DNA of 64,000 bases, taken from positions 124,001 to 188,000 of the forward strand of contig NZ_JRHO01000013.1 of assembly GCF_000765475.1 (NCBI RefSeq), written 5' to 3'. The DNA comes from Methanococcoides methylutens. GTDB taxonomy: Archaea; Halobacteriota; Methanosarcinia; Methanosarcinales; Methanosarcinaceae. The notes under the pieces are model-generated. The model did not search any database. It was not told the DNA's origin and saw only the letters and a list, made by a program, of their open reading frames with translations. Positions within the stretch are counted from its first letter, which is position 1, and every line of letters starts with the position of its first letter. Positions 25,897-38,492 of this stretch are shown here, piece by piece. A program made the translations under genes and the position numbers.

Positions 25897-26546
25897 TGAA
25901 TAATTCAGAACATCAGCGATCGCATCAGACAGGAATGCTTGCTTTCGCCCGTGATCTTCCAAACATCTGTTCGCTTGCAGGACTGTTATGTGCGGTCCTT
26001 AGCATATACTATGCCATATTAGGTAATTTGCCGATCGCGATAATTGGTATGATCTGGGCTGTTGTTTTTGACTGGGGTGATGGTCTCATTGCTCGCAGGA
26101 TGAAGGGACGAACTGATGAATATCGAGCTTTCGGAGGACAGCTTGATTCATTGATAGATATTGTAAGTTTTGGAATTTGCCCCGCTGTATTTCTCTTGAG
26201 CTATGGAGAATTCAGCCCATGGTTCCTACCCGGAGCGTTCGTGATCGTCGCCGTCAGTGCAATACGGTTGAGTTATTTCAATGTTTTCGGGCTGGTCGAT
26301 GATTCGACATATATGGGATTAGCACTTGACAACAATGTACTGATTCTTGCTTTTATCTTCCTGTTTGACAGTTTTTTCAGTCACCCGATCTTTTCAGTCG
26401 CTATATATTCATTGTTTATGTTTATGGCTGTCTTTAATTTAGCACCAATCCGAACGCCCAAGTTTTCCGGCAGGTGGTTTTCTGTTCTCCTGGGTTATGT
26501 CCTGGTGTTAACAGTAATCTATAGCTGGATACTGTGGAGCAGGTAA
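25896..26546 (+). CDS. CDP-alcohol phosphatidyltransferase
   Basis: A 216-residue integral membrane enzyme with about six helices. It carries the family signature D-x2-D-G-x2-A-R...G-x3-D-x3-D as DWGDGLIARR followed by GGQLDSLIDIVSFG; the spacing between AR and G is a few residues longer than usual. These enzymes join a CDP-activated alcohol to a second hydroxyl, for example making archaetidyl lipids. PssA-like features (SFGICPA) are present. It is translationally coupled to the aminotransferase-fold gene. In context it could transfer an amino-alcohol phosphate from CDP to a diether lipid. Confidence 0.9.
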   Translation: MNNSEHQRSHQTGMLAFARDLPNICSLAGLLCAVLSIYYAILGNLPIAIIGMIWAVVFDWGDGLIARRMKGRTDEYRAFGGQLDSLIDIVSFGICPAVFLLSYGEFSPWFLPGAFVIVAVSAIRLSYFNVFGLVDDSTYMGLALDNNVLILAFIFLFDSFFSHPIFSVAIYSLFMFMAVFNLAPIRTPKFSGRWFSVLLGYVLVLTVIYSWILWSR

Positions 26547-26587
26547 CAATAAAATTGGAACTACTTATCTAAAAAAAGGAAGATTTA

Positions 26588-27859
26588 ATGTATGAATTTC
26601 AATCACTCAGAAAATGTATCTCAAACAATGACAATGAGCTAATGATTTACGGAGCAGATCGTTTTTCACAGTTCCCGCGCCGTGATGCATCCGTTAATTC
26701 AAAATGTGACCGAGTGCTTCCGGTAGCACGTCCTGATGATGTGGTAGTTCTACGCGGAAAACTGGACTCCGAATATCATAAATGGCTGCGTTCCCATGGT
26801 CTGGGATCGGATCATATTGTGGAATATGACGCTTATTCAGGAGAAATGTCACTCTCCGAACTTATCGTTAATGATCCTGAACCAGTTAAAAAGATCATCA
26901 GGCAGATCGGGAAAAAACCTGTATATGTGCCATGGTTTTCAGGGCGTATGGAAACTGAAGCTGCAAAAGTTCTTGGAGCTGATCTTTTTGGAGCAACTGA
27001 AACTGCAACACTAAAGTATAATGATAAGTCAGCTTTCAAGACCGTATGTCAAGAATTGGGCATTGCTGTTGTTGAAGGCACTTCATTTGAAATGCATCCT
27101 GAAGACAATGAAAATTGTACCGATCTGGAAAACATTATTAACGGATATCTGTCAACCTGCGAAACTGTTATTATTCGCGGTACTTTGGGTGAAGCCGGCA
27201 TGTCGTTATACAAAACGAAAGGCCATGATATCTCAGAAATATATCACGAAATTGCAGCTAGCGGTGAAAGATCTGTTATCATTGAGCCTTTTCTGAATGT
27301 TTTTTCTTCTCCGAATGATCAGTGGGCGATCAGCAGAGATAGAAATATTAATTCACTTGGGATGCGAGATCAAATATGCGAAAGGGGGATGGTACACGTT
27401 GGCACTCTCAAAGAAGCAAATGCATCAGCAGATACTTTAAATTGCATTACAAAAACATCTGCAAAAATTGTAACTAATATGGCTGAATTCGGATATCGGG
27501 GTATAGTCGGTATAGATTATATTGTATCGGATGATGGTATATTTCCTGTTGAAAATAATGCTCGTTTTAACGGTTCCTCTTATGTGAGCATGATCGTAGA
27601 TAACATCGAAGAATCATTTTCCCCCATTCCATTCTGGAAATTTATGAAGATCAGGACAGAAGCATGCTCATTTCTTGAGCTAACTGAACGTATTGAGCCA
27701 GTACTTTACGATGGCAAAAAATTAAATTCCGTATTTCCTTTTAGTTGTGATACATTGCCGTTATCCGGAGATTTTGCTGTTATACTCTTAGCCGAGAATA
27801 TGGCTGAGATCTTTAACATCGAAGAATCACTGAAAGAAATGGTGATCAAAAGTTTTTGA
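26588..27859 (+). CDS. ATP-grasp ligase-like protein
   Basis: A 423-residue protein with an ATP-grasp fold. An N-terminal Rossmann-like region (ELMIYGADRFSQFPRR) leads to central nucleotide-binding strands (CETVIIRGTLGEAGMSLYK; SVIIEPFL) and a metal-binding segment GIVGIDYIVSDDGIFPVENNARFNG, with E and N ligands in VENNARFN. Such enzymes join a carboxylate to an amine or thiol via an acyl-phosphate. It comes last in the head-group cluster, 41 nt after the phosphatidyltransferase. It might couple an amino acid to an amino-alcohol or lipid head group, but the partner is unknown. Confidence 0.8.
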   Translation: MYEFQSLRKCISNNDNELMIYGADRFSQFPRRDASVNSKCDRVLPVARPDDVVVLRGKLDSEYHKWLRSHGLGSDHIVEYDAYSGEMSLSELIVNDPEPVKKIIRQIGKKPVYVPWFSGRMETEAAKVLGADLFGATETATLKYNDKSAFKTVCQELGIAVVEGTSFEMHPEDNENCTDLENIINGYLSTCETVIIRGTLGEAGMSLYKTKGHDISEIYHEIAASGERSVIIEPFLNVFSSPNDQWAISRDRNINSLGMRDQICERGMVHVGTLKEANASADTLNCITKTSAKIVTNMAEFGYRGIVGIDYIVSDDGIFPVENNARFNGSSYVSMIVDNIEESFSPIPFWKFMKIRTEACSFLELTERIEPVLYDGKKLNSVFPFSCDTLPLSGDFAVILLAENMAEIFNIEESLKEMVIKSF

Positions 27860-27969
27860 TCAATCTTATATGCCAATAAATTATCGATCAAAATCTAAAA
27901 ATTAAAAAAGCAAAATGCAGGTCCTGAATTTATCTTAAAGGACCACGCATTGGAAATTTAATACGACGG

Positions 27970-28665
27970 TTATTTGATGATTTCAACAGCTCCGCCTTTC
28001 CTGCCAACATAGACCTCGTCGGTATTCAGGAAAAGGCCGTGCTCTACGACACCAACGCATGCGGAGAGCCTCTGGTAGAGTTCTGCCGGGTCCTCAATAG
28101 TGCCGAATTCAACATCCATGATGACATTTCCGTTATCGGTGATAACAGGACCGTCCTTGCGGGATGCCATTCTTATCAAAGGCACACCTTCAAGATCGAT
28201 CATCTGCTTTTTCACAAGTTCTCTTGCATATGGAAGTACTTCCACAGGCACGAAGTGGTTAAGCTTTTCACTCATCTTGGAATCATCTGCGACTACAACA
28301 AAGCGTTTTGCTGAATAGGCCACGACCTTCTCACGGGTGTGTGCTGCACCGCCGCCCTTGATGACGTTCAGGTTAGCATCGACCTGGTCTGCACCATCGA
28401 TAGCAAGATCGAGCACAGGGTGCTCTGCAAGGCTTGTAAGTGGTACGCCTGCTTCAATAGCAAGCATTTCAGCCTGATAAGATGTGACGACTGCAAGAAC
28501 ATCCAGTCCTTCCTCTCTTACACGCCTTCCAACCTCTGCAATAGCAAAAGCTGTGGTGGAACCGGTTCCAAGACCGATGACCATACCGTCCTCTACAAGA
28601 TCAGCTGCTGCAATTCCTGCTGCCTGCTTCTCAGCACTTGATGCACTTGCATTTCTTTCTTTCAT
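27970..28665 (-). CDS. rpiA: Ribose-5-phosphate isomerase A
   Basis: A 231-residue RpiA that interconverts ribose-5-phosphate and ribulose-5-phosphate. Typical blocks are [15 protein letters not shown] (phosphate loop), [12 protein letters not shown] (catalytic Asp), [29 protein letters not shown] (catalytic Glu and Lys) and a C-terminal [12 protein letters not shown]. The ATG is 45 nt after aspS on the same strand, behind GGGG, so the two may share a transcript. In methanogens it links pentose supply for nucleotides with the ribulose-monophosphate route. A broken copy of its 3' end lies at 22752-22889. Confidence 0.96.
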   Translation of the reverse strand: MKERNASASSAEKQAAGIAAADLVEDGMVIGLGTGSTTAFAIAEVGRRVREEGLDVLAVVTSYQAEMLAIEAGVPLTSLAEHPVLDLAIDGADQVDANLNVIKGGGAAHTREKVVAYSAKRFVVVADDSKMSEKLNHFVPVEVLPYARELVKKQMIDLEGVPLIRMASRKDGPVITDNGNVIMDVEFGTIEDPAELYQRLSACVGVVEHGLFLNTDEVYVGRKGGAVEIIK

Positions 28666-28710
28666 TTTAATTCCCCTTTTACCGGAAAATAAATGATGGG
28701 ACTGCCACCC

Positions 28711-30042
28711 TTAAGGTGACAATCGCTTCCTGTCCCTTGGGAACAGGACAGTATCGCGGATATTCTCAACACCGAGCATTGTCATAACAAGACGCTCACA
28801 ACCGACACCCCATCCGGAGTGTGGTGGCATACCGTACTTGAATGCACGCAGGTAGAAGTCAAACCCATCAGGATTAAGTCCCTGTGATTCGATCCTTTCC
28901 TTAAGCATGTCATGCAGGTGTATACGCTGTGCACCGGAGGAAAGCTCCATTGTCCTGTGCATCATATCGAATGACTTGGATATCAATGGGTCGTTCTCGT
29001 AAGGCATAGCATAGAATGGCTTGATCTCGGTTGGCCAGTCAGTAATGAAATAGTGTGATTCTCCGGTTTCCTTGAACACATACTCACCAATGGTGTGCTC
29101 TGCAACGGTACCAAGATCTCCGCCCCATTCGATCATTTCCTCACCCTTGGCATTGACGATGTCAATAGCCTCGCTGTAAGGGATCTTCATGAATGGTGTC
29201 TTTGGAACTTCGAGCTCAATACCAAGGTTCTTAAGGGAAGCTGACTCGTTCTCGATGACCTGTCCATAGACGTAAGCGATCATGTTCTCGAGGATCTCCA
29301 TGACCTCGAAGTGGTCTACGAAACTTGCCTCGATATCGATGGACGTAGCTTCATTAAGGTGCCTGCGGGTGTCGTGCTCTTCTGCCCTGAAGATAGGACC
29401 GATCTCGAATACCCTGTCAAGTCCGCCGGACATAAGGATCTGCTTGAAAAGCTGCGGGCTCTGGTTCAGGAATGCTTCCCTGTCAAAGTATGTGATAGGG
29501 AAAAGGGATGTACCACCCTCGGTAGCTGTTGCAACGACCTTAGGACTTGATGTCTCGATAAAACCTTCGTCGGACAGGAAATTCCTCACTGAGCGAAGGA
29601 CCTCGTGTCTTATCTTGAAGATAGCTGTGGTCCTTTCACGTCTAAGGTCAATGAACCTGGAATCAAGACGTGTGTCAAGTTCAGCATCTACCTTTCCGGT
29701 GGTGTCCATTGGAAGTGGTGATTCAGCTTCATTGAGGAGTACGACCTCATCAGGTATGATCTCATATCCGTTTGGAGCCTTGCCTTCAGGTTTTGCAGTA
29801 CCTGTAACAGCCACAATTGACTCACGTACCAGCTTTCTTGCAGTATCGAAGAGTTCCTTGTCGATCTTCTTCTTGACAAGTGTTACCTGTGCCCTTCCTT
29901 CACGGTCACGGACAACCAGGAAGCAGATTCCGCCAAGGTCTCTGACTTCATGTACCCATCCGCAGACAGTGACCTTCTCATCACCGATCTTTTCCGGATC
30001 GATCTGTGAGGTATAATGTGTTCTTGGGTTTTCTAATGACAT
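28711..30042 (-). CDS. aspS: Aspartyl-tRNA synthetase, archaeal type
   Basis: A 443-residue class II synthetase. The N-terminal OB-fold anticodon domain ([15 protein letters not shown]) precedes the catalytic core with motif 2 ([21 protein letters not shown]) and motif 3 ([15 protein letters not shown]), without the bacterial GAD insertion. The His after GWV in the anticodon loop and Pro in the APNGYEI loop correspond, as I recall the family, to the non-discriminating type that also charges tRNA-Asn, which archaea then amidate. The start ATG has GGTGA just upstream; a minus-strand TATA-like element is near 30105-30120. A tRNA-Asp gene lies at 42047. Confidence 0.96.
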   Translation of the reverse strand: MSLENPRTHYTSQIDPEKIGDEKVTVCGWVHEVRDLGGICFLVVRDREGRAQVTLVKKKIDKELFDTARKLVRESIVAVTGTAKPEGKAPNGYEIIPDEVVLLNEAESPLPMDTTGKVDAELDTRLDSRFIDLRRERTTAIFKIRHEVLRSVRNFLSDEGFIETSSPKVVATATEGGTSLFPITYFDREAFLNQSPQLFKQILMSGGLDRVFEIGPIFRAEEHDTRRHLNEATSIDIEASFVDHFEVMEILENMIAYVYGQVIENESASLKNLGIELEVPKTPFMKIPYSEAIDIVNAKGEEMIEWGGDLGTVAEHTIGEYVFKETGESHYFITDWPTEIKPFYAMPYENDPLISKSFDMMHRTMELSSGAQRIHLHDMLKERIESQGLNPDGFDFYLRAFKYGMPPHSGWGVGCERLVMTMLGVENIRDTVLFPRDRKRLSP

Positions 30043-30670
30043 ATATTCACCTTACAAAGTTATCAAAATGATATGTATAGCGCTTTATGACGCTTTTGAT
30101 AAGCCTGTTAGTATATAAGCTATTCTTGTACTCTAAATTGCATCCATGTAAATATAGCTAACTATTGGAAAAGAAGGATATTGTAATTCTAATTTTCAGG
30201 AAGGATGTAACGCCTTTCAGGAGTGAATCTATGTTGCAAGCTTCACTACGGTCTGAACCAGAGAGTTCGATCGGTTTCCTTCTCGTTTCGGTAATCCACT
30301 TGAGCTAGTCGTGTAGATGTCGTACTGGCTGTTTCCCGGAAGTGCGCCGATATGTTTTTCTGATCGGATTGTGGTTTTAATGAAAAAAGGTGATTGAGGA
30401 TGCTCATGTGTGGTGCTGGGATATATACAAAAAGGAAAGTTGAAAGGTTAGCTTTTTGGTCGTTGTAGGAATCGCAATAAGTGGGGATTAAGCAAATACC
30501 AACGTTTCAAATTCATCATAAATAGTTTCTAACTTGTCGAGTTCTTCTTCCAAGATCTCAATGTTTGCTATTGTTTGGGAACATTTCTTCTAGGTTGTAT
30601 ATTTATTTCCACATCCATTAAAAAATAAAACGATGGAGTAAAAAAGTTACAACTCCATCCTTTGTTTCCC
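30043..30670. other. Gap of 628 nt with phage-like and coding-like remnants
   Basis: Next to aspS is its promoter. Around 30230-30360 the minus strand contains HIGALPGNS...SSGLPKREG, which weakly recalls the C-terminal end of phage terminase large subunits. Around 30488-30576 a start-less minus frame reads QTIANIEILEEELDKLETIY, coiled-coil-like, ending at TAA; a TAG lies just upstream in frame. No complete gene is visible. Confidence 0.35.
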
Positions 30671-31138
30671 TTAAATTGAAGCTGTGCCTTTTAGTTCAAG
30701 AGTGGTATCTGCTTTTTCACTCCACCAAGCTTCACCACTGACTTTCACCTTCGACCAGCCACCAACGGAAACACTTGCTTTCATATCCTGATTCAGGGTG
30801 ATGCTCGATTGATCAAATTTCACACTATCGTTTGCTTTGACACGGATTCTCCAGCTACCATTAGATGGAGCAACTATTTTGGCATCGATTTTGGCTGTTA
30901 TGGACCAGGGGAAAGGATTAGTAAATGATCCGACGACTATTGAGCCATATCCATTTACAACGTGTAATTTTATGTCTATGGGTTGACTGACACCAAGGTT
31001 TCCTTCTCCGAGCTGGGAGATTCCCAGCAAAGTTTCCTCACTTACATCCAATTTATCCATTATTTCTTTTTTCAACTCATCTTCCCATAAGGGAGCTTTC
31101 ATCTCTACACTTGTTGTATTTTGTAGTATTTGTTCCAT
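30671..31138 (-). CDS. Beta-rich 155-residue protein, unknown
   Basis: A soluble ORF of unrecognised family. It has a short helical N-part (EDELKKEIMDKLDVSEETLLGISQLG) and then an alternating, Gly/Ser/Trp-rich beta region (KASVSVGGWSKVKVSGEAWW). No signal peptide, cysteine or catalytic motif is seen. A minus-strand TATA box (TTTATATATAATC) near 31188-31200 and a GAGGT ribosome-binding site suggest that it is expressed. It sits between terminase remnants, so it may be phage cargo or the last intact gene of a decayed prophage. Confidence 0.6.
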   Translation of the reverse strand: MEQILQNTTSVEMKAPLWEDELKKEIMDKLDVSEETLLGISQLGEGNLGVSQPIDIKLHVVNGYGSIVVGSFTNPFPWSITAKIDAKIVAPSNGSWRIRVKANDSVKFDQSSITLNQDMKASVSVGGWSKVKVSGEAWWSEKADTTLELKGTASI

Positions 31139-31204
31139 ATATTTACCTCAATAATTTATTTTTTTAGTTAAATGTATTATACATTCGATTATATATAAAT
31201 ATTT

Positions 31205-31342
31205 TTAATGTGTTTTGTAAGAACTATAAAACCTCTGCTTTCCAATTCCGCTCTTACTTACTGATTGGTATAGTCTTTCAACTTCCCCAATCTTAGCTGA
31301 CCTTTTATCATAAATTCGCCATATTTCAATTTCATAGGACAC
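31205..31342 (-). other. Coding-like fragment beside the prophage remnant
   Basis: A 46-codon frame opening only with GTG reads VSYEIEIWRIYDKRSAKIGE and ends ...SSYKTH-stop. Composition is protein-like, but start and family are unknown. It is probably a remnant. Confidence 0.25.
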
Positions 31343-31410
31343 AAACTCGTCTTCTCATACCTCCGCTTCTTATTATTGTCCTTTTATGTACAGTCGACTC
31401 ACCTATCCAC

Positions 31411-32118
31411 ATCTCAAACTCTCAACCCACCACTCACACCAAATCCTCCTGAGAACCGAGGAATCGGTATACCAGGTTTCTTCGGAGGAAGCAGTTCGGT
31501 CAGGGCCCACACAAGAGCATCGACTCGGTTCGGATACTTCCCTTCCCCAGGTATCCACTCACACATCTGGTCCTCGAGTGCAGGGAATGTGCCGATATGT
31601 TGAATCCGCCGTTGCTTGTAGTATGATGATATCGGCTCTGCTCTCGTTTGTTTTCCATGGGGCTGGCGCGAACAGCCTTGAATGGAATCGACTGATCAAC
31701 TGCTCTGAGGTTGACCTCAACAAGATCTCCACCGTTGTTCACCTCGCCGATGACACGATCTGCAGAGTGCTTCCCGAAGGCTGCGATTGCTTCAGCTGCC
31801 CACTTTCGAGGTGTAGTGTGGCAGGTATAATCACCCATAACATACCCATGCTTCTGTCTATCGATGCCAGCAACAACAATGCCGGTATCGACGTCCCCAT
31901 CCTTTGACGTTACTGCCGGATCCACACCTACAACAATGCGGACGAGCTCAGGTATCTTTGCGACCCTGTGTGTCTCAATGTTGTCCCTCTGCCAAAGTGC
32001 ATCAGGATTGTCATCCAGTATCTCTACATTGAGTTCCTGTTGGCCAGGATGACTACCTTCAAACTTCAAACTTAGAAAGGAACATCTTCATGAAGAAGGC
32101 TGCAGGGCATTGTTCCAC
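31411..32118 (-). pseudogene. Decayed phage terminase large subunit (nuclease domain)
   Basis: The minus strand encodes the C-terminal half of TerL: MFLSKFEGSHPGQQELNVEI, then the RNase-H-like nuclease strand VVGVDPAVTSKDGDVDTGIVV and VIGEVNNGGDLVEV. A frameshift near 31650 moves the frame, after which it continues AEPISSYYKQRRIQHIGTFP, EDQMCEWIPGEG, NRVDALVWALTELLPPKKPG, the usual TerL ending. The ATPase half is missing. It marks an old integrated virus; no portal, capsid or integrase is left in the window. Confidence 0.85.
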
Positions 32119-32121
32119 ATA

Positions 32122-32138
32122 AAATTATTTATATAACA
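32122..32138 (+). promoter_or_regulatory. TATA box of the ASCH gene
   Basis: An ATTTATATAA-type element lies about 25-35 nt before ATG 32158, giving a nearly leaderless start. Confidence 0.5.
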
Positions 32139-32157
32139 ATCAATATGGATAAATAAG

Positions 32158-32766
32158 ATGGTTCAAGAGCAGACTCCCACAAATACGGATATAAATGTAC
32201 CCAAAAAATGGCAAGTCGCTGTTATTCCAAAAGAACCAACTTATTTTGACCGTTTCTTACCTTCCACACATCAACAGAGCACGCTTTTCGAATGTGGTAT
32301 GGACATGGGTGATGAACATGCATTGCCATATCCAAAGATACATGTCCTTGCAATAAGGCAGCCATGGGCATCACTGGTAATACACGGGCTAAAAAATATA
32401 GACATACGTTCGAAGAATACCTCTATTCGGGGAACCATCGCGATCTATGCGAGCAGAGCACCTATTCGTAAGAAAGACCTGAAATGGGTGAATGAGAACT
32501 GTGATGTTCCTGCTGACCTTTTTGATGATCTGCCCACAGGAATGATAATCGGGACAGCAAACCTGATCGAATGTATGGAATATGAATCGGATTTTCATTT
32601 CAAACTTGACCAAAGACGGCACATGAACCGGGAAGATAACTATTGTGAGAACATTAAAGGCTGGCTTTTAAGATCTCCGCGTGCAATAGAACCGGTCGAT
32701 TATAAGTTCAATGGAGAGGTCGTCTGGAGTCTGGCGGATACTGAGATATTACAGCAAACTGCTTAA
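32158..32766 (+). CDS. ASCH-domain protein
   Basis: A 202-residue soluble protein. From about residue 60 it carries an ASCH domain, the PUA-like RNA-binding fold: VLAIRQPWASLVIHGLKNIDIRS, GTIAIYASRAP and MIIGTANLIECMEY. ASCH proteins are suggested to bind RNA or modified nucleosides, and some hydrolyse N4-acetylcytidine. The first 55 residues (KKWQVAVIPKEPTYFDRFLP) are unassigned. It stands alone beside the terminase remnant, so it could be virus-derived cargo or a host gene. Confidence 0.85.
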   Translation: MVQEQTPTNTDINVPKKWQVAVIPKEPTYFDRFLPSTHQQSTLFECGMDMGDEHALPYPKIHVLAIRQPWASLVIHGLKNIDIRSKNTSIRGTIAIYASRAPIRKKDLKWVNENCDVPADLFDDLPTGMIIGTANLIECMEYESDFHFKLDQRRHMNREDNYCENIKGWLLRSPRAIEPVDYKFNGEVVWSLADTEILQQTA

Positions 32767-34987
<2,221 letters not shown>

Positions 34988-34998
34988 GGTGAGATAAG

Positions 34999-37494
34999 AT
35001 GGCAGATAATATGAACAATGAGCCTACAGACGTACAGCCAGAAGATGAAGCACCTCTGGACATCCGGCCTACCGATACAGGTGAAAGGGTCGTACCTGTG
35101 TTGATACAGGACGAAATGAAGAACTCGTATATCGATTATGCAATGAGTGTTATTGTGGGAAGGGCATTGCCTGATGCACGTGACGGTCTCAAGCCGGTAC
35201 ACAGGCGTATCCTGTATTCCATGAAGGAAGCCGGGATCACATCTGATAAGGCATACAAGAAGTCCGCCCGTGTAGTGGGAGACGTTCTTGGTAAATACCA
35301 CCCGCATGGTGACACTGCAGTTTATGATTCCCTTGTGAGGATGGTACAGGAGTTCTCCCTGAGGTATCCACTTATTGATGGTCAGGGTAACTTCGGTTCA
35401 ATTGATGGTGATTCAGCAGCAGCAATGCGATACACTGAGGTCCGCATGGACCGTATCTCCAATGAGATGCTCTCAGATATCGATAAAGAGACCGTAGATT
35501 ACAAGCCGAACTACGATGGTTCTCTCAAGGAGCCGTCAGTGCTTCCTGCGAAGCTTCCAAATCTTCTTATTAACGGTTCTACCGGTATTGCAGTCGGAAT
35601 GGCCACTAATATGGCACCTCACAACCTTGGTGAAGTGATCGATGCCACATTGAAACTTATTGATGAGCCGGAAACTACGACCCCTGAGCTCATGGAAATA
35701 GTCAAAGGCCCGGATTTCCCAACAGGCGCTACAATTCTCGGTACACAGGGTATCAGGTCTGCATATGAGACCGGACGTGGCCCTATAAAGCTGCGTGCAG
35801 TGACCTCTATCGAGGAAATGAAACACGACAAGAACCGTATTGTCGTAACAGAGCTACCTTATCAGGTCAATAAGGCCAAACTCATCGAGAACATTGCCTC
35901 ACTTGTGAGGGACAAAAGAATAGTCGGTATTTCCGATCTTCGTGATGAGTCTGATAGGGATGGTATCCGTGTTGCTATCGAACTTACAAGGAATACCAAT
36001 CCAGAAGTTATCCTGAACCAGCTTTACAAGCACACCCAGATGCAGACCACTTTTGGTATCATTAATCTTGCACTGGTGGATGGTATCCCAAGGGAACTTA
36101 CTCTCAAGGAAATACTTCAGATCTACCTGGAGCACAGGATCGAAGTTATCCTCAAGCGCTGCCAGTACGACCTGAGAAAAGCTGAGGAGAAGGCACACAT
36201 ACTTAAGGGACTGCTTATCGCACTTGACCATATTGATGAGGTCATTGCTCTTATCCGTGGTTCAAAGACCGTTGATGAAGCCAGAAGCGGCCTGATGGAA
36301 AAGTTCGGTCTTGATGAGGTCCAGGCAAAGGCTATTCTCGATATGCGCCTCCAGCGCCTGACAGGATTAGAAAGGCAGAAGATAGAGGACGAGCATGAGG
36401 AACTCATTAAGCTCATTGGTGACCTGAAGGAGATCATCGCCAGCGATGAAAGAAAATATACCATAATCAAAGATGAGTTGCAGGAGATCCGTGACAAGTT
36501 CGCAGACAAACGCAGGACAACGATCACAGGTTCCCACGTTGACATCGAGGATGAGGATCTCATCCCCGAGGAAGATGTTGTTGTAACGATCACAAATAGC
36601 GGTTATATCAAGAGGATGCCAGTGGACACTTATACTCAGCAGCACAGGGGTGGTAAGGGTGTCATGGGTATGGAGACCAAGGAGGAGGATTTCGTTGAGA
36701 ATATCTTCGTGTCTTCAACTCATAATTACCTGATGTTCTTCACAAACCGTGGAAAGGTACACTGGTTAAAGGTCTACAATATTCCGCAGGGAAGCAGACA
36801 ATCCAAAGGTAAGGCTATCGTTAACCTTCTTGAACTTGCAGAGAACGAATCCGTTACTGCAATGATACCTGTAAAGGAATTCGACGAGGACAAATACCTG
36901 TTCATGGCTACCAGGTCCGGTACTGTAAAGAAGACCCAGTTGTCTGATTTCAGCAATGTCAGAAAGGCAGGTATTATTGCTATAAACCTTGACGATGGTG
37001 ATGATCTTGTCAATGTAGCACTTACCGACGGCTCAAAGGAAATAATGATGGTATCAAGGCATGGAAAGGCCATCAGGTTCTCTGAGGACGATGTACGTTC
37101 AATGGGACGAACCGCAAGAGGAGTACGCGGTATGAAGCTTGCAGGCGATGATGTTGTGGTAAGCCTTGACCTCGTTGATGCGGAAAGCAAGTTGCTGACA
37201 ATAACCGAGAATGGATATGGAAAGCGTACTACCTTTGATGAATACCGTAGCATGAAACGTGGTGGACAGGGTGTCATTACCATAGTCACAAGCCTGCGTA
37301 ATGGTCCGGTCATAAATGTGAAGGCTGTAAACGATGACGATGAGGTCATGGTCACCAGCTCTGAAGGCATTATAATCAGGATACCTGTGAAAGACATACG
37401 TGCACAGGGCAGGAACACACAGGGTGTTAAAATAATGAATGTGAAACCTGGCGACAAGGTCGTGGGTGTTGCAAGAATTAAATATGAGGAATGA
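34999..37494 (+). CDS. gyrA: DNA gyrase subunit A
   Basis: The cleavage-reunion subunit, 831 residues. The N-terminal domain has the DNA-breaking Tyr145 in [11 protein letters not shown] and the quinolone-region sequence [15 protein letters not shown]. The C-terminal pinwheel opens with the GyrA box [11 protein letters not shown], the mark of a true gyrase rather than topoisomerase IV. A ribosome-binding site AGGTGA precedes ATG 34999. Co-transcribed with gyrB. The first 35 residues ([14 protein letters not shown]...) are an acidic extension. Confidence 0.97.
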   Translation: MADNMNNEPTDVQPEDEAPLDIRPTDTGERVVPVLIQDEMKNSYIDYAMSVIVGRALPDARDGLKPVHRRILYSMKEAGITSDKAYKKSARVVGDVLGKYHPHGDTAVYDSLVRMVQEFSLRYPLIDGQGNFGSIDGDSAAAMRYTEVRMDRISNEMLSDIDKETVDYKPNYDGSLKEPSVLPAKLPNLLINGSTGIAVGMATNMAPHNLGEVIDATLKLIDEPETTTPELMEIVKGPDFPTGATILGTQGIRSAYETGRGPIKLRAVTSIEEMKHDKNRIVVTELPYQVNKAKLIENIASLVRDKRIVGISDLRDESDRDGIRVAIELTRNTNPEVILNQLYKHTQMQTTFGIINLALVDGIPRELTLKEILQIYLEHRIEVILKRCQYDLRKAEEKAHILKGLLIALDHIDEVIALIRGSKTVDEARSGLMEKFGLDEVQAKAILDMRLQRLTGLERQKIEDEHEELIKLIGDLKEIIASDERKYTIIKDELQEIRDKFADKRRTTITGSHVDIEDEDLIPEEDVVVTITNSGYIKRMPVDTYTQQHRGGKGVMGMETKEEDFVENIFVSSTHNYLMFFTNRGKVHWLKVYNIPQGSRQSKGKAIVNLLELAENESVTAMIPVKEFDEDKYLFMATRSGTVKKTQLSDFSNVRKAGIIAINLDDGDDLVNVALTDGSKEIMMVSRHGKAIRFSEDDVRSMGRTARGVRGMKLAGDDVVVSLDLVDAESKLLTITENGYGKRTTFDEYRSMKRGGQGVITIVTSLRNGPVINVKAVNDDDEVMVTSSEGIIIRIPVKDIRAQGRNTQGVKIMNVKPGDKVVGVARIKYEE

Positions 37495-37559
37495 CACGAA
37501 CTAAACACTTTTAAGCATTGACTATATTTAGTACAATAAATCGACAGAAGGATGATCTT

Positions 37560-38456
37560 ATGGAACTTGAAAAATTACGACATGGTACCGAACTTATCAA
37601 GCGCGGTTTTGCAAAGATGCAGAAAGGCGGCGTTATTATGGACGTTACAACTCCTGAGGAAGCAAGGATCGCTGAAGAAGCAGGAGCTGTTGCAGTTATG
37701 GCACTTCACGCTGTACCTTCCGATATCAGGAAGGAAGGCGGCGTTGCAAGGATGGCTGACCCACAGGTAACTGCTGACATCATTGAATCCGTAACAATTC
37801 CGGTAATGGCAAAAGCAAGGATAGGACACTTCGTTGAAGCTGAGATCCTGCAGGCACTTGGCTCTGACATGATCGATGAGTCAGAAGTGCTCACACCTGC
37901 TGATGAAAGCTTCCATATCGACAAGACACAGTTCACTGTTCCTTTCGTATGTGGTGCACGTAACCTCGGTGAAGCACTCAGAAGGATCAACGAAGGTGCA
38001 GCTATGATCCGTACAAAGGGCGAAGCTGGTACCGGTGACGTCAGGGAAGCTGTACGCCACATGAAGCAGATCCAGGGAGAGATCAGGACCCTCAAGGGCA
38101 TGACAAAGGAAGAGCTTATCATGGCTGCAAGAGACATCGAAGCACCTATTGAGCTTGTAATGGAGACCGCAGAAATGCAGCGTCTTCCTGTTGTGAACTT
38201 TGCAGCTGGCGGTGTCGCAACTCCTGCTGATGCAGCTCTCATGATGAGACTTGGCTCTGACGGTGTTTTCGTCGGATCAGGAATCTTCAAGGCAGAGAAC
38301 CCTGCAATGATGGCAAAAGCTATCGTTGAGGCTGTCAACAACTATGATAATCCTGAAGTGCTCGCAGAGATCTCAAAAGGTATCGGCGCAGGCATGAAAG
38401 GAATCAGCGTTGATTCCATTCCGGATGAACAGGTTCTCCAGACACGCGGCTGGTAA
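37560..38456 (+). CDS. pdxS: Pyridoxal 5'-phosphate synthase subunit PdxS
   Basis: The synthase subunit of ribose-5-phosphate-dependent PLP synthesis, 298 residues from ATG 37560; GAAGGATGAT just upstream sets this start. Signature blocks are [43 protein letters not shown], with the Schiff-base lysine region [12 protein letters not shown], and [16 protein letters not shown]. It takes ribose-5-phosphate, glyceraldehyde-3-phosphate and ammonia from PdxT. A TATA-like CTATATTTA is at about 37521. pdxT follows after 36 nt. Confidence 0.97.
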   Translation: MELEKLRHGTELIKRGFAKMQKGGVIMDVTTPEEARIAEEAGAVAVMALHAVPSDIRKEGGVARMADPQVTADIIESVTIPVMAKARIGHFVEAEILQALGSDMIDESEVLTPADESFHIDKTQFTVPFVCGARNLGEALRRINEGAAMIRTKGEAGTGDVREAVRHMKQIQGEIRTLKGMTKEELIMAARDIEAPIELVMETAEMQRLPVVNFAAGGVATPADAALMMRLGSDGVFVGSGIFKAENPAMMAKAIVEAVNNYDNPEVLAEISKGIGAGMKGISVDSIPDEQVLQTRGW

Positions 38457-38461
38457 CCTTC

Positions 38462-38480
38462 TTCTTTTCTTTCTTTTTTT
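38462..38480 (+). terminator. T-rich tract between pdxS and pdxT
   Basis: A pyrimidine-only stretch ending in seven T residues, without a hairpin. Archaeal polymerases can terminate on such U-tracts, so it may lower pdxT expression relative to pdxS. Confidence 0.35.
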
Positions 38481-38492
38481 ACGGTGTTTATA

